A stretch of DNA of 64,000 bases from Sphingobacterium multivorum (GCF_900457465.1 NZ_UAUU01000011.1:1178001-1242000), one strand, 5' to 3'. Shown: positions 46,789 through 56,767, counted from the stretch's first letter. A program made the numbers and translations. Notes: generated by a model not told the origin, from the sequence alone.

Positions 46789-47115
46789 TTAAACGGAGAA
46801 ACTTTCGCCGCATGCACAGGTCCGGCTCGCATTAGGGTTATGGAATTCAAAACCTTTTCCGTTCAAACCATCGGAATAATCCAGTTCTGTACCTGCTAGG
46901 TATAAAAACGATTTTATATCCAAACAGACTTTCACGCCTTTATCTTCGAAAAATTGATCACCTTTTTTTTCTTCGTTATCGAAGTTCAGCTTATAACTCA
47001 AGCCCGAACAACCGCCACTTTCCACAGCAACACGCACAAAGTAATTGCTGTCATATTGCTCATCCTTCATGATTTCCTCGATACGAGTTTTTGCTTTGTC
47101 AGTAACTGTAATCAT
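46789..47115 (-). CDS. IscA/ErpA-like iron-sulfur carrier
   Basis: A-type carrier that passes [Fe-S] clusters to targets. 108 residues from ATG 47115 with the three ligands Cys36 ('GGCSGLSY'), Cys100 and Cys102 ('RTCACGESF'). Upstream in-frame residues to 47151 lack family resemblance. It lies 81 bp downstream of a cysteine desulfurase gene in the same direction. Confidence 0.93.
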   Translation of the reverse strand: MITVTDKAKTRIEEIMKDEQYDSNYFVRVAVESGGCSGLSYKLNFDNEEKKGDQFFEDKGVKVCLDIKSFLYLAGTELDYSDGLNGKGFEFHNPNASRTCACGESFSV

Positions 47116-47196
47116 AGTAATATCCTTTGTATAGCACAAAGATACATACAATCTTGTTATATTTCGCCTGTTATAAAGTTTTTAGAATGTCATAAA

Positions 47197-48375
47197 TTAA
47201 TCGATCAGGCCAGCTTTGAAAAGTTGCCAGATGGGGGATTGATCGCGGATTTTGCGAACCGCATCTGTGACCAATTGAGCGCATTGTATAATATCCTCTT
47301 GAGTCGTAAATATGCTTAAGCTAAAGCGAATGGCCGACAATGCATCTTCTTTGGAAACATTCATAGCCATTAAAACATGGGACGGTTCTCTGGACCCGGT
47401 TACACAGGCTGAGCCCGAGGAAAGGGCCAAAGCAGGGCAGGCAGTCATTATTTCGCTGGCTAGGATGTGTTTAAAACTAATGTAACTGGTGTTGGGTAGG
47501 CGGGGTACATTTTTTCCATGAATGATGATTTCAGGAATATCACTTAAAAGTTCTTCCAATAGATCGCGGTTTCGTTCGACCGTATCATAAGATGCTGGAT
47601 TAATCAGAGACAGGGCTTTTCCAAAGCCGACGATAGCTGGAACGTTGTATGTGCCGCCTCTAAATCCGCTTTCCTGACCACCACCTACAAGCAGCGGAGC
47701 AATCTGAATCGGCTTCGATTTTCGACGGATGTATAAGGCACCGATTCCCTTCGGGCCATGAAGTTTATGCGCGCTCAGGCATAAAAGGTCAATCGGGACT
47801 TTTTGTAGATCAATGTTGATTTTTCCAATAGCCTGCGTAGCGTCACAGAAAAATAAGATGTCTTTCTCCTTACAAATAGTGGCGATTTGAGTTAGCGATG
47901 TGCATACTCCTGTCTCGTTATTGGCCGCCATGATGCAAACGAGTATGGTCTGGGAGCTCATCGCATTTTTTAAATCGTCTATACGAATCATTCCTTGTGC
48001 ATCGACGGGGAGATAGCTGATCTGCGCTCCTTTTTTCGTCAGTTGTTCACAGCAGCTTAATACAGCTTTGTGTTCTGTTGAAACGGTGATAATATGATTT
48101 CCCTTGGATTGATATTTGTCAAATATGCCACAGATTACGGTATTAATACTTTCTGTTGCACCTGAATTGAAAAATAGTTCTTTTGGTGAACAATTCAGTG
48201 CTTCAGCTATTTGCGCTTTAGCCAGTTGGACGGCGGCATTGGCTTCACGCCCCATTTGGTGATAGACACTCGATGCATTCGCATAGTTTTGGATGAAGTA
48301 GGGCGTCATGGTATTCCATACCTCATCCAAAATTCGCGTTGTTGCGTTGTTGTCCAAATAAATCATATCCTTCAT
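47197..48375 (-). CDS. Cysteine desulfurase, IscS/NifS family
   Basis: PLP enzyme releasing sulfur from cysteine for Fe-S clusters and thio-nucleosides. 392 residues with 'YLDNNATT', 'NETG', PLP lysine in 'LSAHKLHGPKGIG', and catalytic Cys in 'SGSACVTGSREPSHVL'. The active loop is short, of the group II style. Followed by the A-type carrier; DUF983 gene upstream. Start may be Met 48366 (codon 4). Confidence 0.95.
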   Translation of the reverse strand: MKDMIYLDNNATTRILDEVWNTMTPYFIQNYANASSVYHQMGREANAAVQLAKAQIAEALNCSPKELFFNSGATESINTVICGIFDKYQSKGNHIITVSTEHKAVLSCCEQLTKKGAQISYLPVDAQGMIRIDDLKNAMSSQTILVCIMAANNETGVCTSLTQIATICKEKDILFFCDATQAIGKINIDLQKVPIDLLCLSAHKLHGPKGIGALYIRRKSKPIQIAPLLVGGGQESGFRGGTYNVPAIVGFGKALSLINPASYDTVERNRDLLEELLSDIPEIIIHGKNVPRLPNTSYISFKHILASEIMTACPALALSSGSACVTGSREPSHVLMAMNVSKEDALSAIRFSLSIFTTQEDIIQCAQLVTDAVRKIRDQSPIWQLFKAGLID

Positions 48376-48401
48376 CAGGATAAAGATAAGGATAATGAAG
48401 G

Positions 48402-48827
48402 TTATGCTGAAGCCTTCACATCAACTTCCTTTTTTTTGACATTTGGATCATATCTCAAGCCCGGGGTCAACCAATACATCAGTATGATACGGGAATAACG
48501 GTAGTTGAATGGCGACATTAAAACAACGCTCATGATAGCAACGGTTGCATAGAGTATAAAAGAAGAATCATTGCCTGTCAGGATATAGGTTGCCATACAA
48601 GCCGTAACCATTTCTGCAATGGAGAACGCATAGGTAACATACATGGCACCATAAAAATAACCTGGCTCACGCTCGTAACGAAGTCCACAGTATTCGCAAT
48701 GGCTATTCATTTTTTGTACTTTAAGACCATAGGCAGGACCTTGGTACACATGGCCGATCCGGCATCTTGGACATTTCGCTTGCCATGCAGCTTTAAATTC
48801 AGATAATTCGTATTTAACCTCTTCCAT
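48402..48827 (-). CDS. DUF983 membrane protein
   Basis: 141 residues. Zinc-ribbon-like 'CPRC' and 'CEYCG' near the N terminus, then two or three membrane segments with 'REPGYFYGAMYVTYAFS', the signature of DUF983. Function unknown. Just 2 bp downstream of the AraC-type gene stop. Confidence 0.85.
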   Translation of the reverse strand: MEEVKYELSEFKAAWQAKCPRCRIGHVYQGPAYGLKVQKMNSHCEYCGLRYEREPGYFYGAMYVTYAFSIAEMVTACMATYILTGNDSSFILYATVAIMSVVLMSPFNYRYSRIILMYWLTPGLRYDPNVKKKEVDVKASA

Positions 48828-48829
48828 AG

Positions 48830-49696
48830 TTATAGTTGTTTTCTGAACTCTTCTGGTGTGAGCCCAGCGGATTTTTTGAAAAATTTAGTAAAGTATGAGT
48901 TGTCATTGAATTGCAGCTCATCTGCAATCTCATTGATATTTAAGTTTCGATTGACCAATAGTCGCTTCGCTTCGAGTACAATCCGGTTTCGTATAATTTC
49001 ACCTGCTGATTGTCCGATGTAGGATTTGCAGATCGCATTCAGATGATTGGGTGTGATAAATAACTGATCTGCGTACACACTGGGCAATTTGGTAGATCTG
49101 AATTGCTGTTCAACCAATTGCTGAAAACTATTGAATATTTTGTGATTATATGGCGTACTGTGCTCTTGATGATCTTTTTCTGTAGAAATTGAGATATACA
49201 ATATAAATTGGAGCAGAAGTGTACGGATATAGTCTTCCGATTGACCTGCCGCTTTTGCGGAAGCAATTTGTTCAAGAATGTGAATAGCCTGCTTGCGAAA
49301 TTGTTCCGCAATAACAAAAATAAGCTGCTCAATTTTACCCTGTAAGAAGCTGAAGCGTTCCAGGTAATCGGTTCTTAAGAGAAAAGACTGAAAATAGTCA
49401 ATGGAAAAATTGACAACATAGCCTTCTTCGTCACCTGTAAAGTTCCAGGTATGAACTTGACCTGGTACCATAAAATAGATTTGATAAGGTTCAATGTTGT
49501 AATGATTGAAATCAATAATGTGTTCTCCTGAGCCCTTGGTGAATAGCACAAAATGGAAAAAATTATGTTTGTGAGGAAATACCATATCCTGATGCTTGAT
49601 GATATATTCTTTTAGATCATCAATATGAATCGTTGTTTTGTTATTGAGATCAATGCTACAACTATCAATAATCGGAATGGTATTTTTTCTATTCAT
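48830..49696 (-). CDS. AraC family transcriptional regulator
   Basis: 288 residues with a cupin sensor domain ('PHKHNFFHFVLFTKGSGEHIIDF') and an HTH pair ('YADQLFITPNHLNAICKSY', 'NEIADELQFNDNSYFTKFFKKSAGLTPEEFRKQ'; split). Divergent from mscS. Effector unknown. Confidence 0.9.
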   Translation of the reverse strand: MNRKNTIPIIDSCSIDLNNKTTIHIDDLKEYIIKHQDMVFPHKHNFFHFVLFTKGSGEHIIDFNHYNIEPYQIYFMVPGQVHTWNFTGDEEGYVVNFSIDYFQSFLLRTDYLERFSFLQGKIEQLIFVIAEQFRKQAIHILEQIASAKAAGQSEDYIRTLLLQFILYISISTEKDHQEHSTPYNHKIFNSFQQLVEQQFRSTKLPSVYADQLFITPNHLNAICKSYIGQSAGEIIRNRIVLEAKRLLVNRNLNINEIADELQFNDNSYFTKFFKKSAGLTPEEFRKQL

Positions 49697-49841
49697 ATAG
49701 CAAAATTACGCTAAATATTCTTTTAACAGTGGTGTTTATTTGGTCTTTTATGGTGTTTTTCAATGATTTTTATATTTTGATACGGTATACGATATGTTGG
49801 AACAATCCTTGTGCCTAGAGGTTTAAAATATATTTTACAAC

Positions 49842-50699
49842 ATGGAAAGTAATTTAAATAGTTTGGGGAGTAGATTTGGTCGTTTGACCGATATTGTCAT
49901 TGAGTCTATTCCGGGGATTATAGGTGGAATTATCCTATTGATTCTTGGGAAATATGTGATCAATTTTGTAGATCGCTTATTACATAAACGTTTCGAAAAG
50001 AAGAATGTAGATCCCTCTATTCGGGCATTTATCTCCAGTATTGTAAAGATCGTCATGTGGGTGATGTTGCTCCTCACCGTCGCAAGTCAGATTGGAATAC
50101 AGACAACTTCTTTTATTGCTGCTTTATCCGCCTTTGGGTTGGCCGTTGGTATGGCGCTGCAGGGAAGTCTGAGTAATTTTGCCGGCGGAGTGCTGATTTT
50201 GATGTTTAGACCATTTGAGGTAGGGGATTCCATCTCGAGTGCAAATGGTACCGCAGGTACTGTAGAACGGATTGATATCTTGTATTCCACTTTAATAGGC
50301 GATGATGGTGTACGTGTTTTTAGCCCAAATGGCCCTTTGGCCAATTCGGTTATTAAAAACTATACGAAAATTGTGCAACGCATGTTTGAATATACCATCA
50401 GTATCTCTTATGATAAAAATGTGAAAGAAGCGAAAGATATTATATTAAGAGTTCTCCATTCGAATGAAAATGTGTTGACAACTCCAGAGCCAACTGTTTT
50501 TATCAAAGAATTGGGAGACAGTGCCATGGTTTTAACCGTTCGTGCGTGGACGAAAAGAGAGCATTATGTCGCTGCTCGAAACTCAATGCAGGAAAAGATT
50601 ATGTTGGAGCTGGAAAGGAACGATATTAGTTTATCTTCCAATCCGACACAGATTAGCATTGTTTCGAATTCAAGCGACCTAGGGACTGCAAAAGCTTAG
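49842..50699 (+). CDS. Small-conductance mechanosensitive channel, MscS family
   Basis: 285 residues, near MscS length. Three N-terminal membrane helices with pore helix 'GLAVGMALQGSLSNFAGGVLIL' (split) and the beta domain 'FRPFEVGDSISS', 'PNGPLANSVIKNY'. Releases solutes on hypo-osmotic shock. Terminator at 50733-50772. Confidence 0.93.
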   Translation: MESNLNSLGSRFGRLTDIVIESIPGIIGGIILLILGKYVINFVDRLLHKRFEKKNVDPSIRAFISSIVKIVMWVMLLLTVASQIGIQTTSFIAALSAFGLAVGMALQGSLSNFAGGVLILMFRPFEVGDSISSANGTAGTVERIDILYSTLIGDDGVRVFSPNGPLANSVIKNYTKIVQRMFEYTISISYDKNVKEAKDIILRVLHSNENVLTTPEPTVFIKELGDSAMVLTVRAWTKREHYVAARNSMQEKIMLELERNDISLSSNPTQISIVSNSSDLGTAKA

Positions 50700-50854
50700 T
50701 CCTGATCTGTTCCCAAGGCGTGTAAAAGGACAAAGTACCGGTAGGCAATGATAGCCTGCTGGTACTTTTTTAATTTCAAGGGATCCATCTTACCGTATTT
50801 TGGTAAGATGGCTTTATTTAAGCTGTTTAAAATCTGAAAAAATCTTCGTTTCAT
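50696..50854 (-). CDS. Small basic protein of 52 residues coupled to the dehydrogenase gene
   Basis: ATG 50854 to TAA 50696 on the minus strand. The protein reads MKRRFFQILNSLNKAILPKY followed by GKMDPLKLKKYQQAIIAYRY and a short tail; it is basic, helical, with no signal. Its ATG overlaps the dehydrogenase stop (ATGA at 50851-50854), a layout typical of coupled genes. Its stop overlaps the mscS stop. I recall similar 45-55 residue proteins in Sphingobacteriaceae, but no function. The sequence also contains two hairpins that act as mscS terminator. Confidence 0.6.
   Translation of the reverse strand: MKRRFFQILNSLNKAILPKYGKMDPLKLKKYQQAIIAYRYFVLLHALGTDQD
50733..50772 (+). terminator. Terminator of mscS
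   Basis: 12-bp stem with two G-T pairs (GTACCGGTAGGC/GCCTGCTGGTAC) followed by six T. It lies inside the small ORF on the other strand. A second perfect 10-bp hairpin at 50786-50812 follows. Confidence 0.7.
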
Positions 50855-51825
50855 TGATATACCTCTTTATTGATAATCTGCGGCATTTTTTCGCCTTTAA
50901 TTGCTGCCAGTAAGTTACTGGCGGCCATCATTGCCATATTATCCCGCGTTTCTTCTGTAGCAGACCCGATGTGTGGCAGTACACAGACATTTTCCATATT
51001 TAACAGTGGATTTTTCGGATCCATCGGTTCAGGATTTGTCACATCAAGTCCGGCACCCCATAGTTGGCCAGTCTCTAGAGCTTCTGTTAGATCTATTTCA
51101 TTGACCAATCCGCCTCTGGCGGTATTAATCAATATAGCGGAGTTTTTCATGCGCGCAAATGTCATTTTGTCAAACCGGTTTTTAGTCTCCGCTGTCAACG
51201 CCGCATGGATTGAAAGGACATCGCTCCGCGTGAGCAGATCGTCGAAATTCACATATCGTGCGCCAAGAATTTGCTCTGCTTCCTCATTACGGCTCCGATT
51301 GTAATAGATAATATCCATGTTATACGCTGCTTTGGCTTTTCTCGCGAATTCAAAGCCAATTCGTCCCAGTCCATAAATACCCAGTGTTTTGTTGTTGAGC
51401 TCGATGCCTAGGTTTGCCGTTGGATCAAAACCTTTCCATTCGCCCTGCAAAATTCTCTTGTGGTTGAAAAATGCCTTCCGCGATACCGATAGCATTAAAA
51501 GGAATGCGACATCAGCTGTTGCTCCCGAAAGTATGCCTGGCGTATTGCTTACAGGTATTCCATGCTGTGTTGCGGCAGCGATATCCACATTGTCATAGCC
51601 GACACTCATGAGGGATAGGGCTTTAAGGTTTGGGCAGTTTTGGAAAAAATTAGCATCAAACTTTTGCATCCCACCATTCAGCACGTAATCGGCCTGTTGG
51701 CTCGCTTCGATAAGCTGCCTTTCGGATAGGGGATCAGCTGAATCGTGTATCGTTAGATCGTGACCGGCAGATTTTAATAAATCTATACCTTTTTGTGGTA
51801 TTTTTTTAGTGATAAATATCTTCAT
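50851..51825 (-). CDS. D-isomer-specific 2-hydroxyacid dehydrogenase (glyoxylate/hydroxypyruvate reductase type)
   Basis: 324 residues. NAD(P) site 'GIYGLGRIGFEFARKAKA', catalytic Arg in 'INTARGGLVNE', Glu in 'AGLDVTNPEPM' and His in 'CVLPHIGSATEETRDNMA'. Reduces glyoxylate or hydroxypyruvate in related enzymes. Followed by the coupled 52-residue gene. Confidence 0.9.
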   Translation of the reverse strand: MKIFITKKIPQKGIDLLKSAGHDLTIHDSADPLSERQLIEASQQADYVLNGGMQKFDANFFQNCPNLKALSLMSVGYDNVDIAAATQHGIPVSNTPGILSGATADVAFLLMLSVSRKAFFNHKRILQGEWKGFDPTANLGIELNNKTLGIYGLGRIGFEFARKAKAAYNMDIIYYNRSRNEEAEQILGARYVNFDDLLTRSDVLSIHAALTAETKNRFDKMTFARMKNSAILINTARGGLVNEIDLTEALETGQLWGAGLDVTNPEPMDPKNPLLNMENVCVLPHIGSATEETRDNMAMMAASNLLAAIKGEKMPQIINKEVYQ

Positions 51826-51923
51826 GCAAATAGCTGTTCTTTAGCTTTCTTGTGATTGATTTTGGTAAACCAATTTGTGTTTTCTTCTAGTCAAAATTAA
51901 TGATCACTCATCGCTATAACAAC

Positions 51924-51953
51924 AAAAAAAACCATATTGTTGTTTCAATATGG
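51924..51953 (-). terminator. Terminator of the serine hydrolase operon
   Basis: On the minus strand: 8-bp stem CCATATTG/CAATATGG with 6-nt loop, then eight T. Located 26 bp past the gene end. Confidence 0.75.
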
Positions 51954-51978
51954 CTCATTATTCTCTATTTTTTGAACT

Positions 51979-53408
51979 TTATTTTTTACGGAGTATGTAA
52001 TCTAAAATAGCTTTACCCTTATCATCGGCAGAAATGGCAGAATTGGACAAGATGATAACGCCACTTTTTTTATCGGGCGATAAGGCTAGATAGGAGCTGC
52101 TTCCGGCAGTTCCTCCATTGTGCCAATAGACCGTTAGGTCGTCAATCAGGTTCATATGCCATGCGAGTCCCAAGTCGGTGTCTGGAGGCAGAAAAAAGTA
52201 AACAATCTGGTATTTGCCATCGCATTTTCCAAGGGAGTCTGCGGCATTTTGAATTGCGCATTCGCAAATTTAAGCAGATCCTCGAGTGTCGATTTTAATC
52301 CGCCAGCGGGACCGAAAGCGTCAAATGACCAAGGAATCACTTCCTGGCCTTCTTTATTATATACTTTAAAAGTATCTTTTCTCTTAGGGTCTAATACTTG
52401 AAAGGTATTACTCATTTCAAGTGGTTTACAGATGATGTCTTTTACAAGCTGATCATAACTTTTTTTATAGATACTGCATATAATGTCTCCTAATACAGCG
52501 TAACCAAGGTTGCTGTACTCGTATTCTTCACCTGGATTTTTTTTGTTTTTAAAGCTTGCGAGGTAATTATAAAGTGCTTTTTTGTCGTATGTTTTGTAGG
52601 GGTCGTTTTCGTTAAATCCTTTGACTTTGTCAAGATTGTCAGGAAGTCTAGGTAAGCCAGAGGTATGATTGGCCAGCATTTGAAACGTTATTTTTGAAAG
52701 TTCTTCATTTTTCTTGAGTGTATCAGGAAGAAATAGCGCAATAGGCTGATCTAAGGTTATCGTTCCTTCTTCGACAAGATTTGACAAAAGTATAGCGGTA
52801 AAAACTTTACTTAACGAACCAATTTCATAGGTAGAAGTTTTTGTAGGCGCTGTTTGGTTGCCTTTGGCAGTCTCACCATAGAAATAGCTTTTTGTTTGTC
52901 CATTCTTTAGAATGCCAATTGCAAGTGATTGCGTATTTTGTTGTTTCAAATAAGCATTTGCAACAGAATCGACAAAAAGGTCGTCATTATCGACTGATTT
53001 CTGTGTGGCAGGTACCACAATAGTTTTTTCCACTTGAGGCTTGATTGCCAGAGGAGTGAATTTTAATGTATTGAATTTTAAGGTTGTGTCCGTTGCAAAA
53101 AGAACCTCATACGATTGGCTGTCGAAGTCCATCTGATAGGTTGCAAGCCCTTTTTCAAACTCTTTTATGGTTGAGCTTTTTACCCTTCCTAAGGGATAGA
53201 GTTCCTGTAGTACTTGCGTGAATTTGGCTAAGCTAAATTGTTGTTTGAAGGTGTCACTGGCCAAATTATAGGCGGAGTCTGTCATCTGGGAATTGATAAA
53301 AAATTCCAGCTTATTGTAAACTCCTTTATTGATCTGTTCTGCAGGATTCGTTTGGGCAAAGGAGTAAGATGTGATGCCCAGCAATACTATTGTAATAAAA
53401 TGTTTCAT
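51979..53408 (-). CDS. Exported serine hydrolase of the beta-lactamase/penicillin-binding type, one frameshift
   Basis: About 476 residues: signal peptide ending 'SYSFAQ' from Met 53408, an N-terminal DUF3887-like domain, then a class C beta-lactamase-type domain with S-x-x-K 'SLSK', Y-x-N 'YSN' and the late 'HNGGTAG' (H-x-G). The frame breaks at the run of A at 52192-52197; with one more base it reads 'FFLPPDTDLGLAWHMN'. It is the last gene of the LiaF/histidine-kinase/LytTR operon, which suggests a cell-wall function. Confidence 0.83.
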
Positions 53409-53439
53409 AACGATTGATGGGCACAAATCTACGGAATGT

Positions 53440-54180
53440 TTAAATTCCAATCAATTGTTTTAATCGGGCATAGCCTGATTTACTGATATTGAGCTTTTCG
53501 CCTGATGTCAGTGCAGCAATATACGAATCCTTTTCATAAGGTTCCAATTTGGCCAACTGATCCACTTTAATGATAAAAGATCGGTGTATACGGACAAATT
53601 GATTCGGATCCAAAGATTTTTCAAAAAATGCCATTGTTTTATTTTTCAGGTACATGCCATCTTTGGTATGAATTTTAACATAGTCGTCATAAGACTCCAG
53701 GTATTTGACGGTATCAATCGGAATAATCTTGATCTGGGTGCCTGTTTTGACAACAATACGGTCGATTTTTGTTTCGTCCTGCGCTGTAAGCACTTCGTAG
53801 TTGGGTTGAACTTTTTTCTCAGGTGCGGAGTAGCTTGCTCTGAATTTTTCTAAAGCTTTTTTGAAACGTGTTGGTGATACTGGTTTTAATAGGTAATCCA
53901 AGGCGTTCTTTTCGAAAGCTTTCAAGGCGTATTCGTCAAAAGCGGTCGTAAAGATGACCGCCGGAGGGTCGTCAACGAGTTCAAGCATTTCAAATCCGGT
54001 CAATTTGGGCATTTGTACGTCCAGAAAAATTAAATCCGGTTCGTGCGTATGGATAGCCTTAACAGCTTCAAAGCCATCACCACATTCCGCCACAATGGAT
54101 ATATCGGCTTCATTTTTTAGGTAACCCGCAATAATGGAGCGTGCAAGGGGTTCATCATCGATAATTACGACTTTAATCAT
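53440..54180 (-). CDS. LytTR response regulator
   Basis: 246 residues: receiver domain with acidic pocket Asp9-Asp10 and phosphoacceptor Asp54 ('LIFLDVQMPK'), then a LytTR DNA-binding domain ('FVRIHRSFIIKVDQL'). It overlaps the histidine kinase gene by 8 bp. Forms a two-component pair. Confidence 0.93.
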   Translation of the reverse strand: MIKVVIIDDEPLARSIIAGYLKNEADISIVAECGDGFEAVKAIHTHEPDLIFLDVQMPKLTGFEMLELVDDPPAVIFTTAFDEYALKAFEKNALDYLLKPVSPTRFKKALEKFRASYSAPEKKVQPNYEVLTAQDETKIDRIVVKTGTQIKIIPIDTVKYLESYDDYVKIHTKDGMYLKNKTMAFFEKSLDPNQFVRIHRSFIIKVDQLAKLEPYEKDSYIAALTSGEKLNISKSGYARLKQLIGI

Positions 54181-55219
54181 ATTGAGGTATTTTTAGGGTG
54201 CTAATAAATATGTTGTCCTGAATTTGAGTTTCCAGTAGATCATTTCTTCCATAAAGGAGATATAATCTGCGTTGAATACTCGATAGTCCAAATCCAGTGC
54301 CTTTTTTTGGTTTTGACTGTTCTTCGGTATCGAATGGGTTGGTAATCTGGATCAGCAGTTGGCCATCATTCGAATGGCATTTTATTTTAATTTCTACTTG
54401 ATCCGTTACATTATATAACCCGTGTTTAATCGCATTCTCCACCAGTGGCTGAATAATCATGGCAGGCAATCTATTGTTAAAAATTTCTTCTGAAGAAGAG
54501 ATGGATGTATTGAGTCGATGACCGAAGCGTACTTTTTCAATATCGAGATAAAGTTGAAGGTGATCGAGTTCTTCTTCAAGTGTGATAATTTGATTATTTT
54601 CTTTTCTTAGTGTTCCTCTTAAAAAGTCCGATAGCTGGAACGTCATGTTTCGGGCTTCATCCGGATTGGCGCCAATAAGTGCTATAATGGAGTTGAGGCT
54701 ATTGAAGAGGAAATGAGGCTGTAATTGTTGTCTTAGATTATACAGTTCGGCTTCCCGAAGTAAATTTTCGGATTCCTGCTTCCGTTTGATATTGTTGATA
54801 TTGTCTTCCTGAATATTCCAGACAATGTTGATAATGGCAACAGAAGTCAAAATGAGGAAGTTAACGATGCCCCGATAAGGTAATGTTAAGTCCAGCAATG
54901 GGGTAAAGGTCGATTGGATAAAGTAACTCATCAAGAATCGGCTTAATGCGATGCTTATTGCGCCCATGATTAAACCGATGATGAGTACTTTCCAAATCTC
55001 CCGGGGTTGTGGGGTGTAGAAATTGAGTGCTGATGACATGCCATAGCAGCAAAACATCATCACCATACTGTTTATAAATGAATCCTTGAATGCAAGTTGC
55101 TGATCAAATCCAGAACGAAGCATCAATAGGTATTGTAATGCAAGATATCCGATAAATACGGATACACAGATAATGCCAATTAGTCGACTTTTAACACTGA
55201 GGAACAGCTTGCTTTTCAT
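54173..55219 (-). CDS. Sensor histidine kinase, LytS/YehU type
   Basis: 348 residues. Four N-terminal membrane helices, then the His_kinase domain with phosphoacceptor His in 'LRQQLQPHFLFNSLNSI' and the ATPase with 'VENAIKHGLYN' and 'GTGFGLSSIQRRL'. No periplasmic sensor domain, so it may sense membrane stress. Lies 3 bp after the LiaF-like gene. Confidence 0.92.
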   Translation of the reverse strand: MKSKLFLSVKSRLIGIICVSVFIGYLALQYLLMLRSGFDQQLAFKDSFINSMVMMFCCYGMSSALNFYTPQPREIWKVLIIGLIMGAISIALSRFLMSYFIQSTFTPLLDLTLPYRGIVNFLILTSVAIINIVWNIQEDNINNIKRKQESENLLREAELYNLRQQLQPHFLFNSLNSIIALIGANPDEARNMTFQLSDFLRGTLRKENNQIITLEEELDHLQLYLDIEKVRFGHRLNTSISSSEEIFNNRLPAMIIQPLVENAIKHGLYNVTDQVEIKIKCHSNDGQLLIQITNPFDTEEQSKPKKGTGFGLSSIQRRLYLLYGRNDLLETQIQDNIFISTLKIPQYD

Positions 55220-55222
55220 CTA

Positions 55223-56104
55223 TTAAGCATTTTTTATGGTTAAATTACCTAAAATACAGGTGCCTGTTATATAGATTTTTTTATCTGTATCGGGGTTATA
55301 AATCGTTTGGAACCGACGGTCATCGACAGAGCCTAAGACCGAGGCGACGTTACTAAATACTGTCCAATGTGGGGGGATAATTATACGTGCGCTGCCAAAC
55401 AATTGGAACGTATCGATCACAATTGGCTGCTGAATATCTGCTTTCGTTAAATCTAGCTCTACGCTTCCAAATACATTGGTCAAATTGCCCCCTCTAAAGT
55501 TTTTGGAATAAATGACTTTCTTTTGACCCGCAAAGATGCTGTTCAGATTGAGGTTGTCCTCAAATGACTGGTGAAAGGAACCTTTCTCTTTGTCGCCAAA
55601 AGCCTGCTGATTAGGCGAGGCTTGTTGGCTTGAACCGTATTGTTCATTAAATGGTCTTGATTCCTGATCCGTAATGTTGCTCTCAGTTGCGCCCTCTACA
55701 GGTACACTGACTCGCTTATCCCAGTCGTAAGAGCCTTGTGGCGGATTAGGGTAAGTTGGGGGAACCATCGGCGGTTTCCTTTTGCTCATGATAAAGTAGA
55801 TCCCGAGCGAAATGATGATGATAGGGACCGTTACAGAACCAAAGTCTGTACGCATCATTCTTGAAATAAGGCTCGCTCCGCCTATGATCAATAGGATAAT
55901 TGCCGATTTTTTCTGAAATTGGGAATTTATGCCAATGACCAATCCAATAATGATTAATATCGTTTGCCAGCCAAATAACCAATCCGGAAACCAGCTTCCT
56001 AAATTGAGGTTATTCAATAATAAGAATATACCTACGATGATCACAATTGCTCCTACAATATTGCGGCTATTATTGCTGTTTGGTATGATGGGTTCTTTTT
56101 CCAT
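55223..56104 (-). CDS. LiaF-like membrane protein (LiaI/LiaF transmembrane region and cell-wall-response domain)
   Basis: 293 residues with four N-terminal membrane segments, a linker of polar residues and a C-terminal beta-rich domain ('NLNSIFAGQKKVIYSKNFRGGNLTNVFGSVELDL', split) as in LiaF. In Firmicutes LiaF holds the LiaSR system in check. Here it heads the operon with kinase and LytTR regulator. Confidence 0.85.
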   Translation of the reverse strand: MEKEPIIPNSNNSRNIVGAIVIIVGIFLLLNNLNLGSWFPDWLFGWQTILIIIGLVIGINSQFQKKSAIILLIIGGASLISRMMRTDFGSVTVPIIIISLGIYFIMSKRKPPMVPPTYPNPPQGSYDWDKRVSVPVEGATESNITDQESRPFNEQYGSSQQASPNQQAFGDKEKGSFHQSFEDNLNLNSIFAGQKKVIYSKNFRGGNLTNVFGSVELDLTKADIQQPIVIDTFQLFGSARIIIPPHWTVFSNVASVLGSVDDRRFQTIYNPDTDKKIYITGTCILGNLTIKNA

Positions 56105-56371
56105 AATGTTTTTACTATTTATGACTCAAAGATAGAGGCACAAATATATTCTACATATTTGCTTTAGGTAATACAACTTATATTTTCGGTAAATGTAATG
56201 ATTTCGTCGGTAAAAAATCTTGTTGTTTAATTTTTATCTAGCCTATGTTAGGAAGGGGAACTGCCATTTTTATGCGTAATTGTCTTTTTTTTTAATATTA
56301 TTTGGTGTATTAAAATGAATTATTATATATTTATCAAAGATTAAGATTACTTTAAACTTAAATAACAACCA

Positions 56372-56707
56372 ATGGGAGATTTTGAAAACAAAGAACGTGA
56401 AGAAGTTTTTTCAAAAAAGGTGAGAGCAGGTAAGCGTACTTATTTTTTTGATGTAAAAGCAACTCGATCGAACGATTACTACATTACTATCACAGAAAGC
56501 AAGAAACGCTTTGAGGATGGCCAGTTTATTAAGCATAAGATTTTCTTATATAAAGAAGATTTTGAAAAGTTCGCTGAGGGTTTGACAGATGTAGTTAATT
56601 ACATCAAGTCTAATCAGGAAGTAATCGAGAAACGTTATGAGCCTAACTTTGATGATGCATACGCTGAAGAAGCGGGTGTTCGGTCAAAAGATGATTTTTC
56701 GTTCTAG
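56372..56707 (+). CDS. DUF3276 (PUR-alpha-like) nucleic-acid-binding protein
   Basis: 111 residues typical of Bacteroidota: 'VFSKKVRAGKRTYFFDVKATRSNDYYITITESKK' (split) is the PUR repeat motif. Purine-rich single-stranded nucleic acid binding is known for the fold; cellular role unknown. Monocistronic with a terminator at 56743-56767. Confidence 0.88.
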   Translation: MGDFENKEREEVFSKKVRAGKRTYFFDVKATRSNDYYITITESKKRFEDGQFIKHKIFLYKEDFEKFAEGLTDVVNYIKSNQEVIEKRYEPNFDDAYAEEAGVRSKDDFSF

Positions 56708-56742
56708 TATTGTAGAGCGAAATCTGAATGAAAGAAAGAAAT

Positions 56743-56767
56743 AAAAGCCACTGAAGTGGCTTTTTTT
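56743..56767 (+). terminator. Terminator of the DUF3276 gene
   Basis: AAAAGCCAC-TGAA-GTGGCTTTT stem and T run. Confidence 0.8.
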
